From: Paroedura picta
Lineage: Eukaryota; Chordata; Lepidosauria; Squamata; Gekkonidae
Direction of reading: 5' to 3'
DNA: 64,000 bases
Assembly: GCF_049243985.1 (NCBI RefSeq)
Contig: NC_135379.1
Span: 11,088,501-11,152,500 of the forward strand
A program made the position numbers and the translations under genes. The notes below the pieces were generated by a model that was not told the DNA's origin, ran no database searches, and saw nothing but the letters and a program-made list of their open reading frames with translations. Below, piece after piece: positions 47,287-58,322 of the stretch; the stretch's first letter is position 1, and every line of letters begins with the position of its first letter.

Positions 47287-47310
47287 ATACTATACAGTTT
47301 AGTAGTAGCA

Positions 47311-47490
47311 CAATAAAATCAAAATCCAGTAGCACCTTTAAGACAACAAAGATTTATTCAGGGCGTGAGCTTTCGAGTGCAGGCACTCTTCCTCAGATCA
47401 TGGTGGTCAGTTCATAGTCTGAGGAAGAGTGCTTGCACTCGAAAGCTCACACCTTGATTTTACTGTGTTCCTTCAGACCAACAAGGCTAC
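47311..47490. repeat. family P repeat, inverted pair
   Basis: Arm 1 (47311-47399) reads aaatccagtagcacctttaa...gggcgtgagctttcgagtgc. Arm 2 (47417-47490) is its complement through gcactcgaaagctcacacct to cttcagaccaacaaggctac. Each arm contains a small hairpin flanked by CTGAGGA and GAAA when read in the arm 2 direction. Confidence 0.8.
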
Positions 47491-47499
47491 TAATTTAAG

Positions 47500-48860
47500 T
47501 CTAATAGTAACTCATCATCATCAACATTCCAGTCAGAGGCTGAGTTTAACAGCATGCCTTCCCAAGGTAGACTCAACCTAGCCAATGAGAAGTCCTGCTG
47601 TGGAAAAGATGCATCTAGCCCTGACCACTTTTTTAAAGCATTTAACAGGCACCAGAGAAGGTGTCAGAAAGCCGTATTGGAGACCCTTGCCCTAAGAAAT
47701 GCTGTGCTCAGCTAGTTACGGTATTCTGTTAAAATCTTGAGCAAGCCAGCTAAAGAGATAGTGACCTTTTCACTGTGATGATATGTGATGCAATGCGCTC
47801 CGTTTTTTTCTCACATCTGAAGTGTTTGGCTGAGCAATACTGACACTGATCTATATAAAATCTAGTCATGAGCTCAGCATTCTGAAAGGCTTGTCCGCCC
47901 TTTATAGTGCGTATAAGCATCTTGTATTCTCAGTGCTTCCCCAGTTCTACTTTAATGCCCGTACACATGCACATACTTTGAGCGCTTTACCTCTTTCGTT
48001 GCTTTTGGCATTTTCCAGGCCTTTCCCCCCGGCCACCTGCATTCTCAGCATTGCATTCTGGTTGAATCTGAGCTCCTAAAAACCATCCATGGACTTCTGG
48101 AGGAGTTCTGCAAGACTTTAAAAATGGTGTGTTCTGTTATAGTGAAACATTTTTTGCTCCATTTTATTCCCGCCTCCCCATACTTTTAAAAAACTGTTCT
48201 TTTTGACTGTTGTTAACACCTGGTACCGTAACTCGAAGGATATTTTTTTAGGGTTTTATTGCTGCCTTTGCCGAATGCCCCTGACTTTTTAGGCCATGAG
48301 AATGATTTTGCTTATGATTTCCTAGACCGCTTGTCACTTTCTCTGATTTATTTATTTTTAATGCAGAATTTCTCCTGCTTCACTCTACTGGATAAACGAC
48401 CTGCATTGCCGGTACCTTTCTCTTGCAGGATTTTTTCTGATACTCCTTTTTCGTAGATACATTCTTGAAATTTATCTCCCTGAATTAGTTTTCATGTTCC
48501 TTTTTTGTTATAACTGGACCGTTTTTACTACTCGATGTATGCAGGGACATGATTTTAAGTAATTAATAATTAATATTCTGCTGTATGGCTTGCAGGCTGT
48601 AATAAGGATTGAATGACCGGCTAGTACTCCCTGGTAATTGAACCTAAATTTAGCACCCCCCTTTTCTCCTCACTGCCTTTTCTTTATATATTGCTCTCCC
48701 AAGATACCTTAACACATGCTCACCATTCATCTGTCTTCCTCTGAGTTTATTCTAAGGCCTGTCTGAATTGCTAGCGGTTCCACTGCCCCCTCCCACGCAT
48801 AGTATTTCCTCTAAATATGAATGTGTTCATTTCTTACAGTGTTTTTTTAGCCGCTCTATG
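47500..48860 (+). other. intronic sequence, nothing recognised
   Basis: AT-rich unique-looking sequence without an exon or firm repeat assignment. Confidence 0.4.
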
Positions 48861-48863
48861 AAG

Positions 48864-48864
48864 T

Positions 48865-48935
<71 letters not shown>

Positions 48936-49295
48936 TATTTATTTATTATTAGGCTTATTACTCGTCACTCCCAAACCGGCTTGTGGCGGATTACAGCTTG
49001 TCCGTATAAAAACCCAATAACCCCATTAAAACCCAATAAAACAATTTGTACATTACAATAAAATCAGATTCCTACAAACCATGGCGGTCTTCATCCCCTT
49101 ACCCCAACATCTATATAGAGGAAAGGGAAGAGGGGGCATAGATGGTCATGCTAGTGCTCTCCCTCTTAGCACCGGGGGGGGGGAGCAGATCTTCCCCACC
49201 ACGCCGACCTCAACCATAGACTGGGCGGAAGAGCTCCATCTTGCAGGCCCCGTGGAACTCTTGAGAGCTCCCGCAGGGCCTGTAGCTCCTAGTTA
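48864..49295 (-). repeat. (TTTA)n array joined to a long inverted family L element
   Basis: The (TTTA)n array (48864-48948) is followed by gtcactcccaaaccggcttg, gtggcggattacagc, aaacccaataaaacaatttg and a GC-richer inner part (ggcggaagagctccatcttg, caggccccgtgg, gagctcccgcagggcctgta). This is the longest example in the window of the LINE 3' region behind the cassette. A piece of the inner part recurs at 59893-59975. Confidence 0.75.
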
Positions 49296-49469
49296 AACAA
49301 TTTGTAACGTTTCCGGAAATATTGAAACACTTCCTTTGCTCTCCAGCCTAAACCTTTTCTTACTGGGACAACAATGTAAAATGCCCCAGTTATAACTTCG
49401 TCTATGCAATGGTATTATTATTTGACCTATTTATTGAATAGAAAAGTATAAATTCTCACTCTGCTTTGG

Positions 49470-49605
49470 AAGCAGTAACCTTGGGCCAGTCACACGCTGT
49501 CGGTCTAATTTAGTAAACAGGGTGGTTGTGAGATAAACGAGAAAGGGGATAGTAATAATCTACTTTGCGTCCCCATCGGGGAGAAAGGTGGGATACGAAT
49601 GAAGC
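49470..49605 (+). repeat. second tRNA-derived SINE subfamily, 3' half
   Basis: It has accttgggccagtcacacgc, gggtggttgtgagataaacg and gtccccatcggggagaaagg; same type as 30503-30725. Confidence 0.68.
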
Positions 49606-49925
49606 AAAAAAGAAAAATGGCAAATATAGCCATGTGACATCATTGTTCGTGGGGATTGGGAGGCAGGCAAACAGTGAGGAAGGTGTCGCAACACAGTCCT
49701 TGCAAGAGAGCTGTGAATTGTTGTCCCCTCTGCTATCTTTGCACCTGTGTCTTAATCTTCGCTATCTGCAAGTTAGGGAAACAAATAAAACTTGACAGTC
49801 GAAAACAGGTTTGATAGTAAACAAATGAAAGAGCATTATTTGGATGCCAGCCCTCTCACACAGTCGCAAGAGGTAGGGAGTAACCAGCATCTTTAGACGC
49901 CATGTTAAACTTCATCATTGTTCAA

Positions 49926-50045
49926 GGGGGAAGCCATGTTGGTCTGAAGCGGCAGAACAAATCTGAAGTCCAGAGGCACCTTTAAGGCCAACAAGATTTC
50001 ATTCATGGTATGACCTTTCATGTGCATGCACACTTCCTCAGAAAG
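49926..50045 (+). repeat. family P repeat, single copy
   Basis: It has agccatgttggtctgaagcg, gtccagaggcacctttaagg, ccaacaagatttcattcatg and cacacttcctcag. Confidence 0.75.
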
Positions 50046-50049
50046 AAAG

Positions 50050-51370
50050 AGTAAGGCAGGTTCCAACAATGTGTATGACTAATCATTCGTAAGCATTCTT
50101 TCCTGGTTTCGGCCAGGTCTGTTGGCCATTCATTGATCTATTCACTTACCTCTCTCATGGAGGCTTAGGGAACAGGTTTCAGATTCCTGATATGGTTGGC
50201 GTCTTCCATGTTTATGAGCATACGCTCTTCTTGGATTTGTCACAGTTCTGAAAGTCGTAGTTCCTGGAGAGCTCCTAAAAACCATCCATGGACTTCTTCT
50301 GGAGGAGTTCTGCAAGACTTTAAAAATGATGCTGTTTTTAAATTAAGCATCAGGGGTCTGACACACATTGATTTAAAGTTATATTTATTAACTGTCCCAT
50401 CTCGTGAGACTGGGAAGTTGACAATAGGGATAAAACATATACAATAAAGTATGCTATTCAAACATATTCAACCATTGCCCGTTTTCCTATCATGGGAGAG
50501 GAAGAAGGGGTTCATAAAGATGGTTGAGATTGGTCGATGAGTTTTGGTAGGGAGGCCAGTAGATCAGATGGTTTTAGGTCTCATTCACAGGCCGGTCGGA
50601 ATAGATCTGTTTTACGGGCTCTGCGGAATCAATTGTTGTTTCAGACCAGCTTGCAGACTTGTGGCACACTTCCCAATGCTTGTGGCAGCATCACTGTGGA
50701 ATAGATGTGTTTATAAATTTCACATTGGGATCACTCTGTGATGGAAGTCGTAAAGGCAGATGGCATACAGGTGAATGGTTATGCAAAAGGTAAACGCAGC
50801 AGGTGGTTTTTTCGATTAGGGTGTACATCCCTTCATCTGTGCTAATGAGGGCTTTGCGTAGCAGCTTGATGAGGGGCATCCAGAGCTCCGGCCAAATTGT
50901 ATTCTGTCTTCGGTAGAGAGTCATTGGAGTCTTGCCCTGAATTTAGAATGCAATTAACTTCTGATGCTCGTAAAAATTACTGTTCACCTCTGGTTGCGCA
51001 TCAAGCAATTTATATCTGGTAGAGAGCAGAGGGACTCATAATGGCTCTAATCTGCCTGCACTGAGGTGTGTGGTTTGGTGCATCTTAATCACAGACACCC
51101 TCCCTCCACCCCCCACCCCCCACCCCCCATGCTTCAGTCTTCTGTTTAGTCTTGGTTGAAGGGACCAGGTAGGCATGAAGCCGTGGAAAAGGTAGGAGAA
51201 TTTAGAAAACTGGGAAACCCTGGAAGCAATCTCCTTTTTTTTTCTTTTGGAATGAGCAAAGTGCAAGTTTTGGATATATTTGCAATATTGAGGCATTTAT
51301 ACTTTGTACTAACTGAAACATTTTGGAAATTTCAATCTTATGATACCTAAGTTACAAATGATTCCTTTAT
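50050..51370 (+). other. intronic sequence, nothing recognised
   Basis: No exon or repeat family is recognised. The stretch ctcctaaaaaccatccatgg at 50271-50290 also occurs at 48073-48092 with about 20 further matching bases downstream, hinting at a shared unclassified repeat. Confidence 0.4.
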
Positions 51371-51372
51371 TC

Positions 51373-51764
51373 CAGTGGTTCTCAACCTGGGGGTCGGGAC
51401 CCCTTTGGGGGTCGAATGACCCTTTCACAGGGGTTGCAGCAGGACAAGCATCTTGGCCAGAGTGGAGGGGCGCCATCCACACAACAGCCTTGTGGGGTAG
51501 ATCGAGATAGAACGTTTGTCTGTCTGGAGCAGCGGAAAAGAGCGAGATCAGCATGGTGGGACAAAAGGCAGAGCTGAACTGAGAAACCCCGAAAAAAAAA
51601 AACACTTTATTATATACAATAATGAACAATGGATCTTCATGCCATTGGCCAGCTTCCTTTTAATTTCTGTGAAAGAACACTTGCATAATTTTATGGTCGG
51701 GGGTCACCACAACATGAGGAGCTGTATTAAAGGGTCGTGGCATTAGGAAGGTTGAGAATCACTG
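51373..51764. mobile_element. SPIN-like non-autonomous hAT element
   Basis: It is 392 bp. The left end cagtggttctcaacctgggg, gtcgggacccctttgggggt and gaccctttcacaggggttgc matches, from memory, SPIN-type hAT ends. The right end aagggtcgtggcattaggaa, ggttgagaatcactg is the other SPIN-type end. The flanks ctttattc (51365-51372) and ctttcttc (51765-51772) match at 7 of 8; the left copy is TA-centred. It has no transposase. Confidence 0.85.
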
Positions 51765-51776
51765 CTTTCTTCTGTT

Positions 51777-54700
51777 GTTGTTGTTGTTGTTGTTATGTGC
51801 GAAGTCGTGTCCGACCCATCGCGACCCCATGGACAATGATCCTCCAGGCCTTCCTGTCCTCTACCATTCCCCGGAGTCCATTTAAGTTTGCACCTACTGC
51901 TTCAGTAACTCCATCCATCCACCTCATTCTCTGTCGTCCCCTTCTTCTTTTGCCCTCGATCTCTCCCAGCATTAGGCTCTTCTCCAGGGAGTCCTTCCTT
52001 CTCATGAGGTGGCCAAAGTATTTGAGTTTCATCTTCAGGATCTGGCCTTCTAAAGAGCAGTCAGGGCTGATCTCCTCTAGGACTGACCGGTTTGTTCGCC
52101 TTGCAGTCCAAGGGACTCGCAAGAGTCTTCTCCAGCACCAGAGTTCAAAAGCCTCAATTCTTTGACGCTCGGCCTTCCTTATGGTCCAACTTTCGCAGCC
52201 ATACATTGCTACTGGGAAGACCATAGCCTTGACTAAACGCACTTTTGTTGGCAGGGTGATGTCTCTGCTTTTTAGGATGCTGTCTAGATTTGCCATAGCT
52301 TTCCTCCCCAGGAGCAAGCGTCTTTTAATTTCTTTGCTGCAGTCCCCATCTGCAGTGATCTTGGAGCCCAGGAAAATAAAATCTGTCACTATCTCCATTT
52401 CTTCCCCTTCTATTTGCCAGGAATTGAGAGGGCCGAATGCCATGATCTTTGTTTTCTTGATGTTGAGTTTCAAGCCAACTTTGGCACTCTCCTCCTTCAC
52501 CCGCATCAACAGGCTCTTTAGTTCCTCTTCACTTTCTGCCATTAGAGTGGTATCATCTGCATATCTGAGGTTGTTGATATTTATCCCTGCAATCTTGATC
52601 CCAATTTGTGACTCCTCTAATCCCGCATTTCTCATGATGTGCTCTGCATACAAGTTAAATAGGCAAGGCGACAGTATACAGCCTTGCCGAACTCCTTTCT
52701 CAATTTTGAACCAGTCAGTGATTCCATGTTCAGTTCTCACTGTTGCTTCTTGACCTGCATATAAATTTCTCAAGAGACAAATAAGATGCTCTGGTATTCC
52801 CATCTCTTTAAGAACTTGCCACAATTTGTTGTGCTCCACACAATCAAAGGCTTTAGCATAGTCAATGAAGCAGAAGTAGACGTTCTTCTGGTACTCCCTA
52901 GCTTTCTCCATGATCCAGCGTATGTTGGCAATTTGATCTCTAGTTCCTCTGCCTCTTCGAAATCCTGCCTGTACTTCTGGAAGTTCTCGGTCCACATATT
53001 GCTGGAGCCTAGCTTGTAGGATTTTGAGCATAACTTTGCTAGCATGAGAAATTAGTGCGATGGTGCGGTAGTTTGAACATTCTTTGGCATTGCCCTTCTT
53101 TGGGATTGGAATGTAAACTGACCTTTTCCAATCCTGTGGCCATTGTTGAGTTTTCCAAATTTGCTGACATATTGAGTGTAGCACTTTTACTGCATCGTCC
53201 TTTAAGATTTTGAATAGTTCAACTGGAATGCTGTCACTACCACTAGCTTTATTGTTGCTCAGACTTCCTAAGGCCCATTTGACTTCACATTCCAGGATGT
53301 CTGGCTCCAGGTCAGTAACTACCCCATTGTGGTCATCAGGGATGTTAAGCTCGCTCTTGTATAGTTCTTCTGTATAATTTTGCCACCTTTGTTTGATCTC
53401 TTCTGCTTCTGTGAGGTCCCTACCATTTTGGTCCCTTATCATACCCATCTTTGCATGAAACGTTCTCTTCATATCTCCAATTTTCTTGAAAAGATCTCTG
53501 GTCCTCCCCATTCTATTGTTTTCTTCTATTTGTTTGCACTGTTCATTTAAGAAGGCATTCTTATCTCTTCTAGCTTTTCTCTGGAATTCTGCATTCAATT
53601 GGGTGTATCTTTCTCTTTCTCCCTTGCCTTTCACTTCCCTTCTCTCCTTAGCTATTTGTAAAGCTTCCTCAGACAGCCATTTTGATTTCTTGCATTTCTT
53701 TTTCTTTGGGATGGTTTTAGTTGCTACCTCTTGTACAATGTTGCGAACCTCCGTCCATAGTTCTTCAGGCACTCTGTCTATCAGATCTAATTCCTTAAAT
53801 CTATTTGTCACCTCCACTGTGTATTCGTCAGGGATATGATTTAGTTCATACCTGAGTGGCCTAGTGCTTTTCCCTACTTTCTTCAATTTAAGCCTAAATT
53901 TTGCAACAAGAAGCTCATGATCTGAACCACAATCAGCTCCTGGTCTTGTTTTTATTGACTGGATAGAACTTTTCCATCTTTGGCTGCAGAGCACATAGTC
54001 AATCTGATTTCTGTGTTGACCGTCTGGTGATGTCCATGTGTAGAGTCGTCTCTTGGGTTGCTGGAAAAGAGTGTTTGCTATGACCATTGTATTCTCTTGA
54101 CAAAATTCTACCAGCCTGTGCCCTGCTTCATTTTGTACTCCAAGGCCAAACCTGCCTGTTATCCCGGTTATCTTTTGGCTTCCTACTTTAGCATTCCAAT
54201 CCCCCATGATGATAAGCACATCATTTTTGGGCGTTGCTTCTAGAAGGTGTTGTAGGGCTTCATAGAACTGATCAACTTCATCCTCTTCAGCAGCAGTGGT
54301 TGGGGCGTAGACCTGGATCACTGTGATGTTGAATGGTTTGCCTTGGATTCGAACTGAGATCATTCTGTCATTTTGGGGATTGTATCCCAAGACTGCTTTT
54401 CCTACTCTCTTATTGATTATGAATGCTACTCCATTTCTTCTGCGAGATTCTTGTCCACAGTAGTATACCTGATGGTCATCTGAATTAAATTCACCCATTC
54501 CTGTCCATTTTAGTTCACTGATTCCTAAAATGTCGATGTTCAGTCTTCTCATTTCTTGTTTAACCACGTCCAGCTTGCCTTGATTCATGGATCTGACGTT
54601 CCAGGTTCCTATGGAATAAAAATCTTTACAGCATCGGACTGTCTTTTCGCCACCAGTTACTTCCACAACTGAGCGTCCTTTCGGCTTTGGCCCAGCCGCT

Positions 54701-55002
54701 TCATTCATTCTGGCGCTACTCGTACTAGCCGTCTGCTCATCCCCAGTAGCATATTGGACACCTTCCGACCTGAGGGGCTCATCTTCCAGCGTCATATTGT
54801 TATACCTATTGGAACTGTCCATAGAGTTTTCATGGCAAAGATACTGGAGTGGTTTGCCATTGCCTTCTCCAGTGGATCACCTTTTGTCAGAGCTCTCAGC
54901 TATGACCTGTCCGTCTTGGGTGGCCCTGCACGGCATAGCTCATAGCTTCACTGAACTACGCAAGCCCCCTTGCCACAACAAGGCAGCGATCCTTGAAGGG
55001 GG
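51777..55002 (-). mobile_element. RTE-clade BovB LINE, full-length-looking
   Basis: The 3.2 kb element is antisense to PARD3. Its 3' end (left) has the BovB tail gtcggacacgact followed by (AAC)n. Its 5' UTR (54823-55002) includes gaagctatgagctatgccgt and gcagggccacccaagacgg, which match mammalian BovB 5' sequence as I remember it. The flanks carry a 10-bp direct repeat ttcttctgtt (51767-51776 and 55003-55012), a good target-duplication candidate. Confidence 0.93.
51793..54822 (-). CDS. BovB ORF: endonuclease-reverse transcriptase, 1009 aa
   Basis: It is a single uninterrupted frame encoding the protein that nicks target DNA and copies LINE RNA by target-primed reverse transcription. The apurinic-like endonuclease domain (about 68-312) shows IGTWNVRS (71-78), the catalytic-type E in ISELKW (101-106), YAPT (172-175), GDWNAK (207-212) and the terminal SDHELL (300-305). 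The reverse transcriptase (about 560-800) shows VYIPIPKKG (569-577), FIDYAKAFD (652-660), GVRQGCILSP (710-719) and the active-site YADD (754-757). A C-terminal region rich in W, C and R (CESWTIRKAE, ELWCWRRLLRVPW) follows. Length and motifs fit a complete RTE protein. The start at 54822 is the first ATG of the frame; one further in is possible. No inactivating change is evident. Confidence 0.95.
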   Translation of the reverse strand: MDSSNRYNNMTLEDEPLRSEGVQYATGDEQTASTSSARMNEAAGPKPKGRSVVEVTGGEKTVRCCKDFYSIGTWNVRSMNQGKLDVVKQEMRRLNIDILGISELKWTGMGEFNSDDHQVYYCGQESRRRNGVAFIINKRVGKAVLGYNPQNDRMISVRIQGKPFNITVIQVYAPTTAAEEDEVDQFYEALQHLLEATPKNDVLIIMGDWNAKVGSQKITGITGRFGLGVQNEAGHRLVEFCQENTMVIANTLFQQPKRRLYTWTSPDGQHRNQIDYVLCSQRWKSSIQSIKTRPGADCGSDHELLVAKFRLKLKKVGKSTRPLRYELNHIPDEYTVEVTNRFKELDLIDRVPEELWTEVRNIVQEVATKTIPKKKKCKKSKWLSEEALQIAKERREVKGKGERERYTQLNAEFQRKARRDKNAFLNEQCKQIEENNRMGRTRDLFKKIGDMKRTFHAKMGMIRDQNGRDLTEAEEIKQRWQNYTEELYKSELNIPDDHNGVVTDLEPDILECEVKWALGSLSNNKASGSDSIPVELFKILKDDAVKVLHSICQQIWKTQQWPQDWKRSVYIPIPKKGNAKECSNYRTIALISHASKVMLKILQARLQQYVDRELPEVQAGFRRGRGTRDQIANIRWIMEKAREYQKNVYFCFIDYAKAFDCVEHNKLWQVLKEMGIPEHLICLLRNLYAGQEATVRTEHGITDWFKIEKGVRQGCILSPCLFNLYAEHIMRNAGLEESQIGIKIAGININNLRYADDTTLMAESEEELKSLLMRVKEESAKVGLKLNIKKTKIMAFGPLNSWQIEGEEMEIVTDFIFLGSKITADGDCSKEIKRRLLLGRKAMANLDSILKSRDITLPTKVRLVKAMVFPVAMYGCESWTIRKAERQRIEAFELWCWRRLLRVPWTARRTNRSVLEEISPDCSLEGQILKMKLKYFGHLMRRKDSLEKSLMLGEIEGKRRRGRQRMRWMDGVTEAVGANLNGLRGMVEDRKAWRIIVHGVAMGRTRLRT

Positions 55003-55012
55003 TTCTTCTGTT

Positions 55013-56320
55013 AAGGCAACCTATTAAGTTTGATAGGGAAGTAAATGCTTCATTCCCTCCCACCACACTTCCATTGCTTCCAGAGGTCCCCCCCCTCCAC
55101 CCCACACTGGTCCTAGAGATCTAAAATTCCTAGAACTTTTCCAGAATGAATTTCAAAGAACTATTTGGATACTGTCGCATAAGTTCAAAGAACATGGCTA
55201 GAGCCCTTGTTTTGGAAGGCCGCCTTGCCCTGATATTGTCCCATTTAAAAGGAGCATGGCTGTCTCAGTGTTGATGGGGTGGGGAGTGAGCGAATGCTCA
55301 GATATAGAATCGGTTTTAAAAAAAAAACAGACAGCAGACTTGAATGTCATGCAGTTTTCTTTTGGGGGTCTGCCTTTTTTCTTCTCCTTTTCATTCAATT
55401 AATGTCTCTCGCTGCAGTTTTATATGTAAATCGGTCTCCAGTGCTCTTTGCAGCTGGCGGCCCCAAGTTAGCCTCTTGGCTTCGGTAGAGTGCTGTGGTG
55501 AGAGGTATCATCCCTCGTCTCTAAAGGAATTATTTATATGGAGCGCGTGAGGCTGTGAGCATTTGAAGAGGCCATATATGTATCCCTGACCAGCTGGCAA
55601 CAGCTTTTCTGTTCCTGGCTCGTTGCTTCCCTCTTGAGTGTATGAGCTCTCCTTTTAAGAGAGCTGATCTGGGGTGTCTTTATTTAGAGGACAGTGGTGC
55701 TCTCTCTCCCTCTCTCTCTCTTCCCCCCTCCCTTCCTCCCTCCCTGTCTCTCTTTCAGGGAAGACCTGCTTGTATTTGGGATGTAGAATGCAAGGCTGGC
55801 AGTCTGCCAACGATGAGATTTTGAACTGCACGTTGTTTGCATGCTGAGCGAAGAGTAATCATAATATCGGTAGGACTGATTTATACTTTGTTACAGAGAG
55901 TGAGATATATCTTTTGTTATTATAAAACAGTGTTCCACCCACCCCCATTGCAAATTTTCCTGGATGTTTGTTCTTGAGGGTTCTGCATTTTCTATGTCGT
56001 ACAGTTTATTTAGGACACTGTCAAGAAGTGAAGTGCTGCTCACATTTTATCTGAGTATGGAATGGGAACTCCCATTTCATTGTATTCAGTTTTATCCATG
56101 ACTCCGTTCCTGCTACACCCCTGGACTCAGACTTGCGTGGCTGGTAAACAGAACTCGGTGTGGAGTTTGGCTTTGCACTTGGAATGCAATTTGGGTATTG
56201 GCGTGCCAACCGGGGATGGAGTAGCTTGGACTCCTCCCAGGGGTGCCCAGTAGATCAGCAAGCTAGGACAAATTAAAAAATGGCATTTTCCTATAAACTT
56301 GCTTTGTGCATGGACAAAAA
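55013..56320 (+). other. intronic sequence, nothing recognised
   Basis: A CT-rich stretch lies at 55701-55756. No exon or repeat family is recognised. Confidence 0.4.
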
Positions 56321-56322
56321 TA

Positions 56323-56612
56323 GAGGCCTCTTGAGGCGCAGAGTGGTAAGGCAGCAGACATGCAGTCTGAAGCTCTGCCCATGAGGCTGGGAGTTCAATC
56401 CCAGCAGCCGGCTCAAGGTTGACTCAGCCTTCCATCCTTCCGAGGTCGGTAAAATGAGGACCCAGCTTGCTGGGGGGTAAACGGTAATGACTGGGGAAGG
56501 CACTGGCAAACCACCCCGTATTGAGTCTGCCATGAAAACGCTGGAGGGCGTCACCCCAAGGGTCAGGCATGACCCGGTGCTTGCACAGGGGATACCTTTA
56601 CCTTTACCTTTA
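56323..56612 (+). repeat. Sauria SINE, full length
   Basis: The head cctcttgaggcgcagagtgg, an A/B-box pair (gtggtaaggcagcagac; gttcaatcccagc), the body aaggttgactcagccttcca, the BovB-like tail aagggtcaggcatgacccgg and the terminal (ACCTTT)n are all present on the + strand. Confidence 0.92.
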
Positions 56613-56970
56613 ATTAATCTCAAAACATGTTCAAATGTCAACTGCATATGAGTGAAAGAACCAGGCGGCGATTTACCCTGCACAGCATAACACCTCCGTG
56701 AAATGTGTGAGTGAACGTGCAAAGCTTTCTGATTCTGTAATGAACTGGACTTAATTTTTTTATAGCCACTTGGTTGCTGTCTTGTGCAGCTGACTTGCAG
56801 GCTTGGTGGAGTTTATAGGGTCTGGCATTGCTTTGGATAGTTTGGCAGCTGTCTGGCCACACATGTGGACGAGAGGGAGATCTTGGGATAACCCCCTGCT
56901 TTTTGCTGGTAACCGTTGGTGCCTCTGTGTGCAGACTCAGCTAGCTCTTTGTTGAGTGCAGACTATAACA

Positions 56971-57042
56971 CAGGGGTAGTCAAACTGTGGCCCTCCAGAT
57001 GTCCACGGACTACAATTCCCATGAGCCCCTGCCAGCATTTGC
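56971..57042. mobile_element. hAT MITE, left half (family A1)
   Basis: Left arm through the centre (gagcccctgccagcatttgc), then an abrupt G run. The left flank ctataaca has a central TA. Confidence 0.83.
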
Positions 57043-57044
57043 AT

Positions 57045-58100
57045 GGGGGGGGGTTGTGCCTTGCATCTTCAGCTTCCTGCTGTTCTGTCATGGTAGGCAG
57101 GTGGGCAGCTGCAAGGCTTTGCGCTTGGCATTAGGTCCCGGGTGAAAAATCAGGCCAGCAGACCCATTTTTAGCAGGTGGGAGCCCCGAGGACAAATACC
57201 CAAGGGATCTGTGTGTCAAGCAGGAGCACAGCGACGGCGGCCGAGATGGCCTGGCTCCCTGCCTCCTTTCAAAGATGCCGTGAGAATCCGCGCCAGCTTT
57301 TGCAAAGCAAGGATAGGCTCGGCTCCAAAGGGTGTTAAATTTTGTTTCTGGAAAGGCCGCCCTGCGCAGGCTTTGAAAGACACAGCACTAAACCGTGTCC
57401 CCCCTGGCCCTTTTGAGTTTCCCACCAAAGCGTTCTTTCAGAGCCTGTTATCTTGATGGATGTAGCACAGCTGTCCTCTTCAGTGTTGAGAAACGGGAAC
57501 ACGAGTGGGCTTTGCAAGCAGAACCATCCAGTAAACAATTCTTGAGTAACGTGACAGCCGTTGTCTGGGTTCTGTCTTTTTCTTTTTTCATACCTTGTCA
57601 TCTTGAGCCTTCTCAAGGATGGACTGCGTTAAGATGATTCCCTTTGGCAGAGGCTCGGGTGTAGTAAAGCAAGCCAAACCCGTGCAGTTCTATGCAGAGG
57701 GCCGTAGCGACTGTGTGGTTCAGATTCTCAGGCTCTGACACAACAATAATCACTGCCCCTTTGATTTCCTTGCACAAGTCTTTGACCTCTGCGGTCCACA
57801 CTTGATGACTCGCAGGTGATGCTGGAGTCGGATGGGTGGAAATTCTTTCCGACAGCCTTTTCACATCTGCAGGCCGTCAAATCGCGCTGCTCTCATCCGA
57901 GCAGAGAATGCGCCGATGTGTCCCAGCCCAGAGTCTTTTTGGAATTTCTGCTGTGGCGTTCAGCCTTTTTTCTAATTCCTCTTAAAGACACCTCTGTGCT
58001 TGCCTTTTAGTTTGAGCCTTGTACCGTAATGAACCCCGTTACTGTGTTTCCAGAATGGATGGAATTGCTCTTCCTTTCTAAATGGAGAAGGGTGTTTCTC
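57045..58100 (+). other. intronic sequence, nothing recognised
   Basis: The sequence is moderately GC-rich around 57140-57450 (several CpG), but no exon with coding homology or splice framing is recognised. Confidence 0.4.
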
Positions 58101-58104
58101 ATTG

Positions 58105-58322
58105 GAAGGCACTATGGCTCAGTGGTAGAGCATCTGCTTGGTATGTAGAAGGTGCCAGGTTCAATCCCCAGCATCTCCAGTTAAGGGCCAGGTACCAGGT
58201 GATAGGCAAGGCCACTGCCTGAGATACTGGAGACCTGTAGCCAGTCTGAGTACAAGAATATTCTGACCCGGATGGACCACAGGGATCTTCAGTATAAGGC
58301 TGATTAACCCGCTCTCCCCTGA
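58105..58322 (+). repeat. tRNA-derived SINE of a third type
   Basis: The tRNA-like head tggctcagtggtagagcatc (A box) and caggttcaatccccagc (B box) are very well preserved, followed by atctccagttaagggccagg, gatactggagacctgtagcc and cttcagtataaggctgatta. The family is distinct from the MIR/CORE-like SINE and from Sauria SINE. Confidence 0.82.

Noticed and set aside
51737-54243. Plus-strand open frames opposite the BovB ORF
   Set aside because: They are antisense shadows; the minus strand carries the recognisable endonuclease and reverse transcriptase motifs.
57045-57640. A second exon or alternative promoter in the moderately GC-rich stretch
   Set aside because: CpG density is well below that at 31 kb, and no frame there resembles the Par-3 continuation or shows a coherent acceptor-donor pair.
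58105-58180. Possible tRNA gene (good A and B boxes)
   Set aside because: There is no complete cloverleaf acceptor stem and a long conserved SINE body follows; it is a tRNA-derived SINE head.
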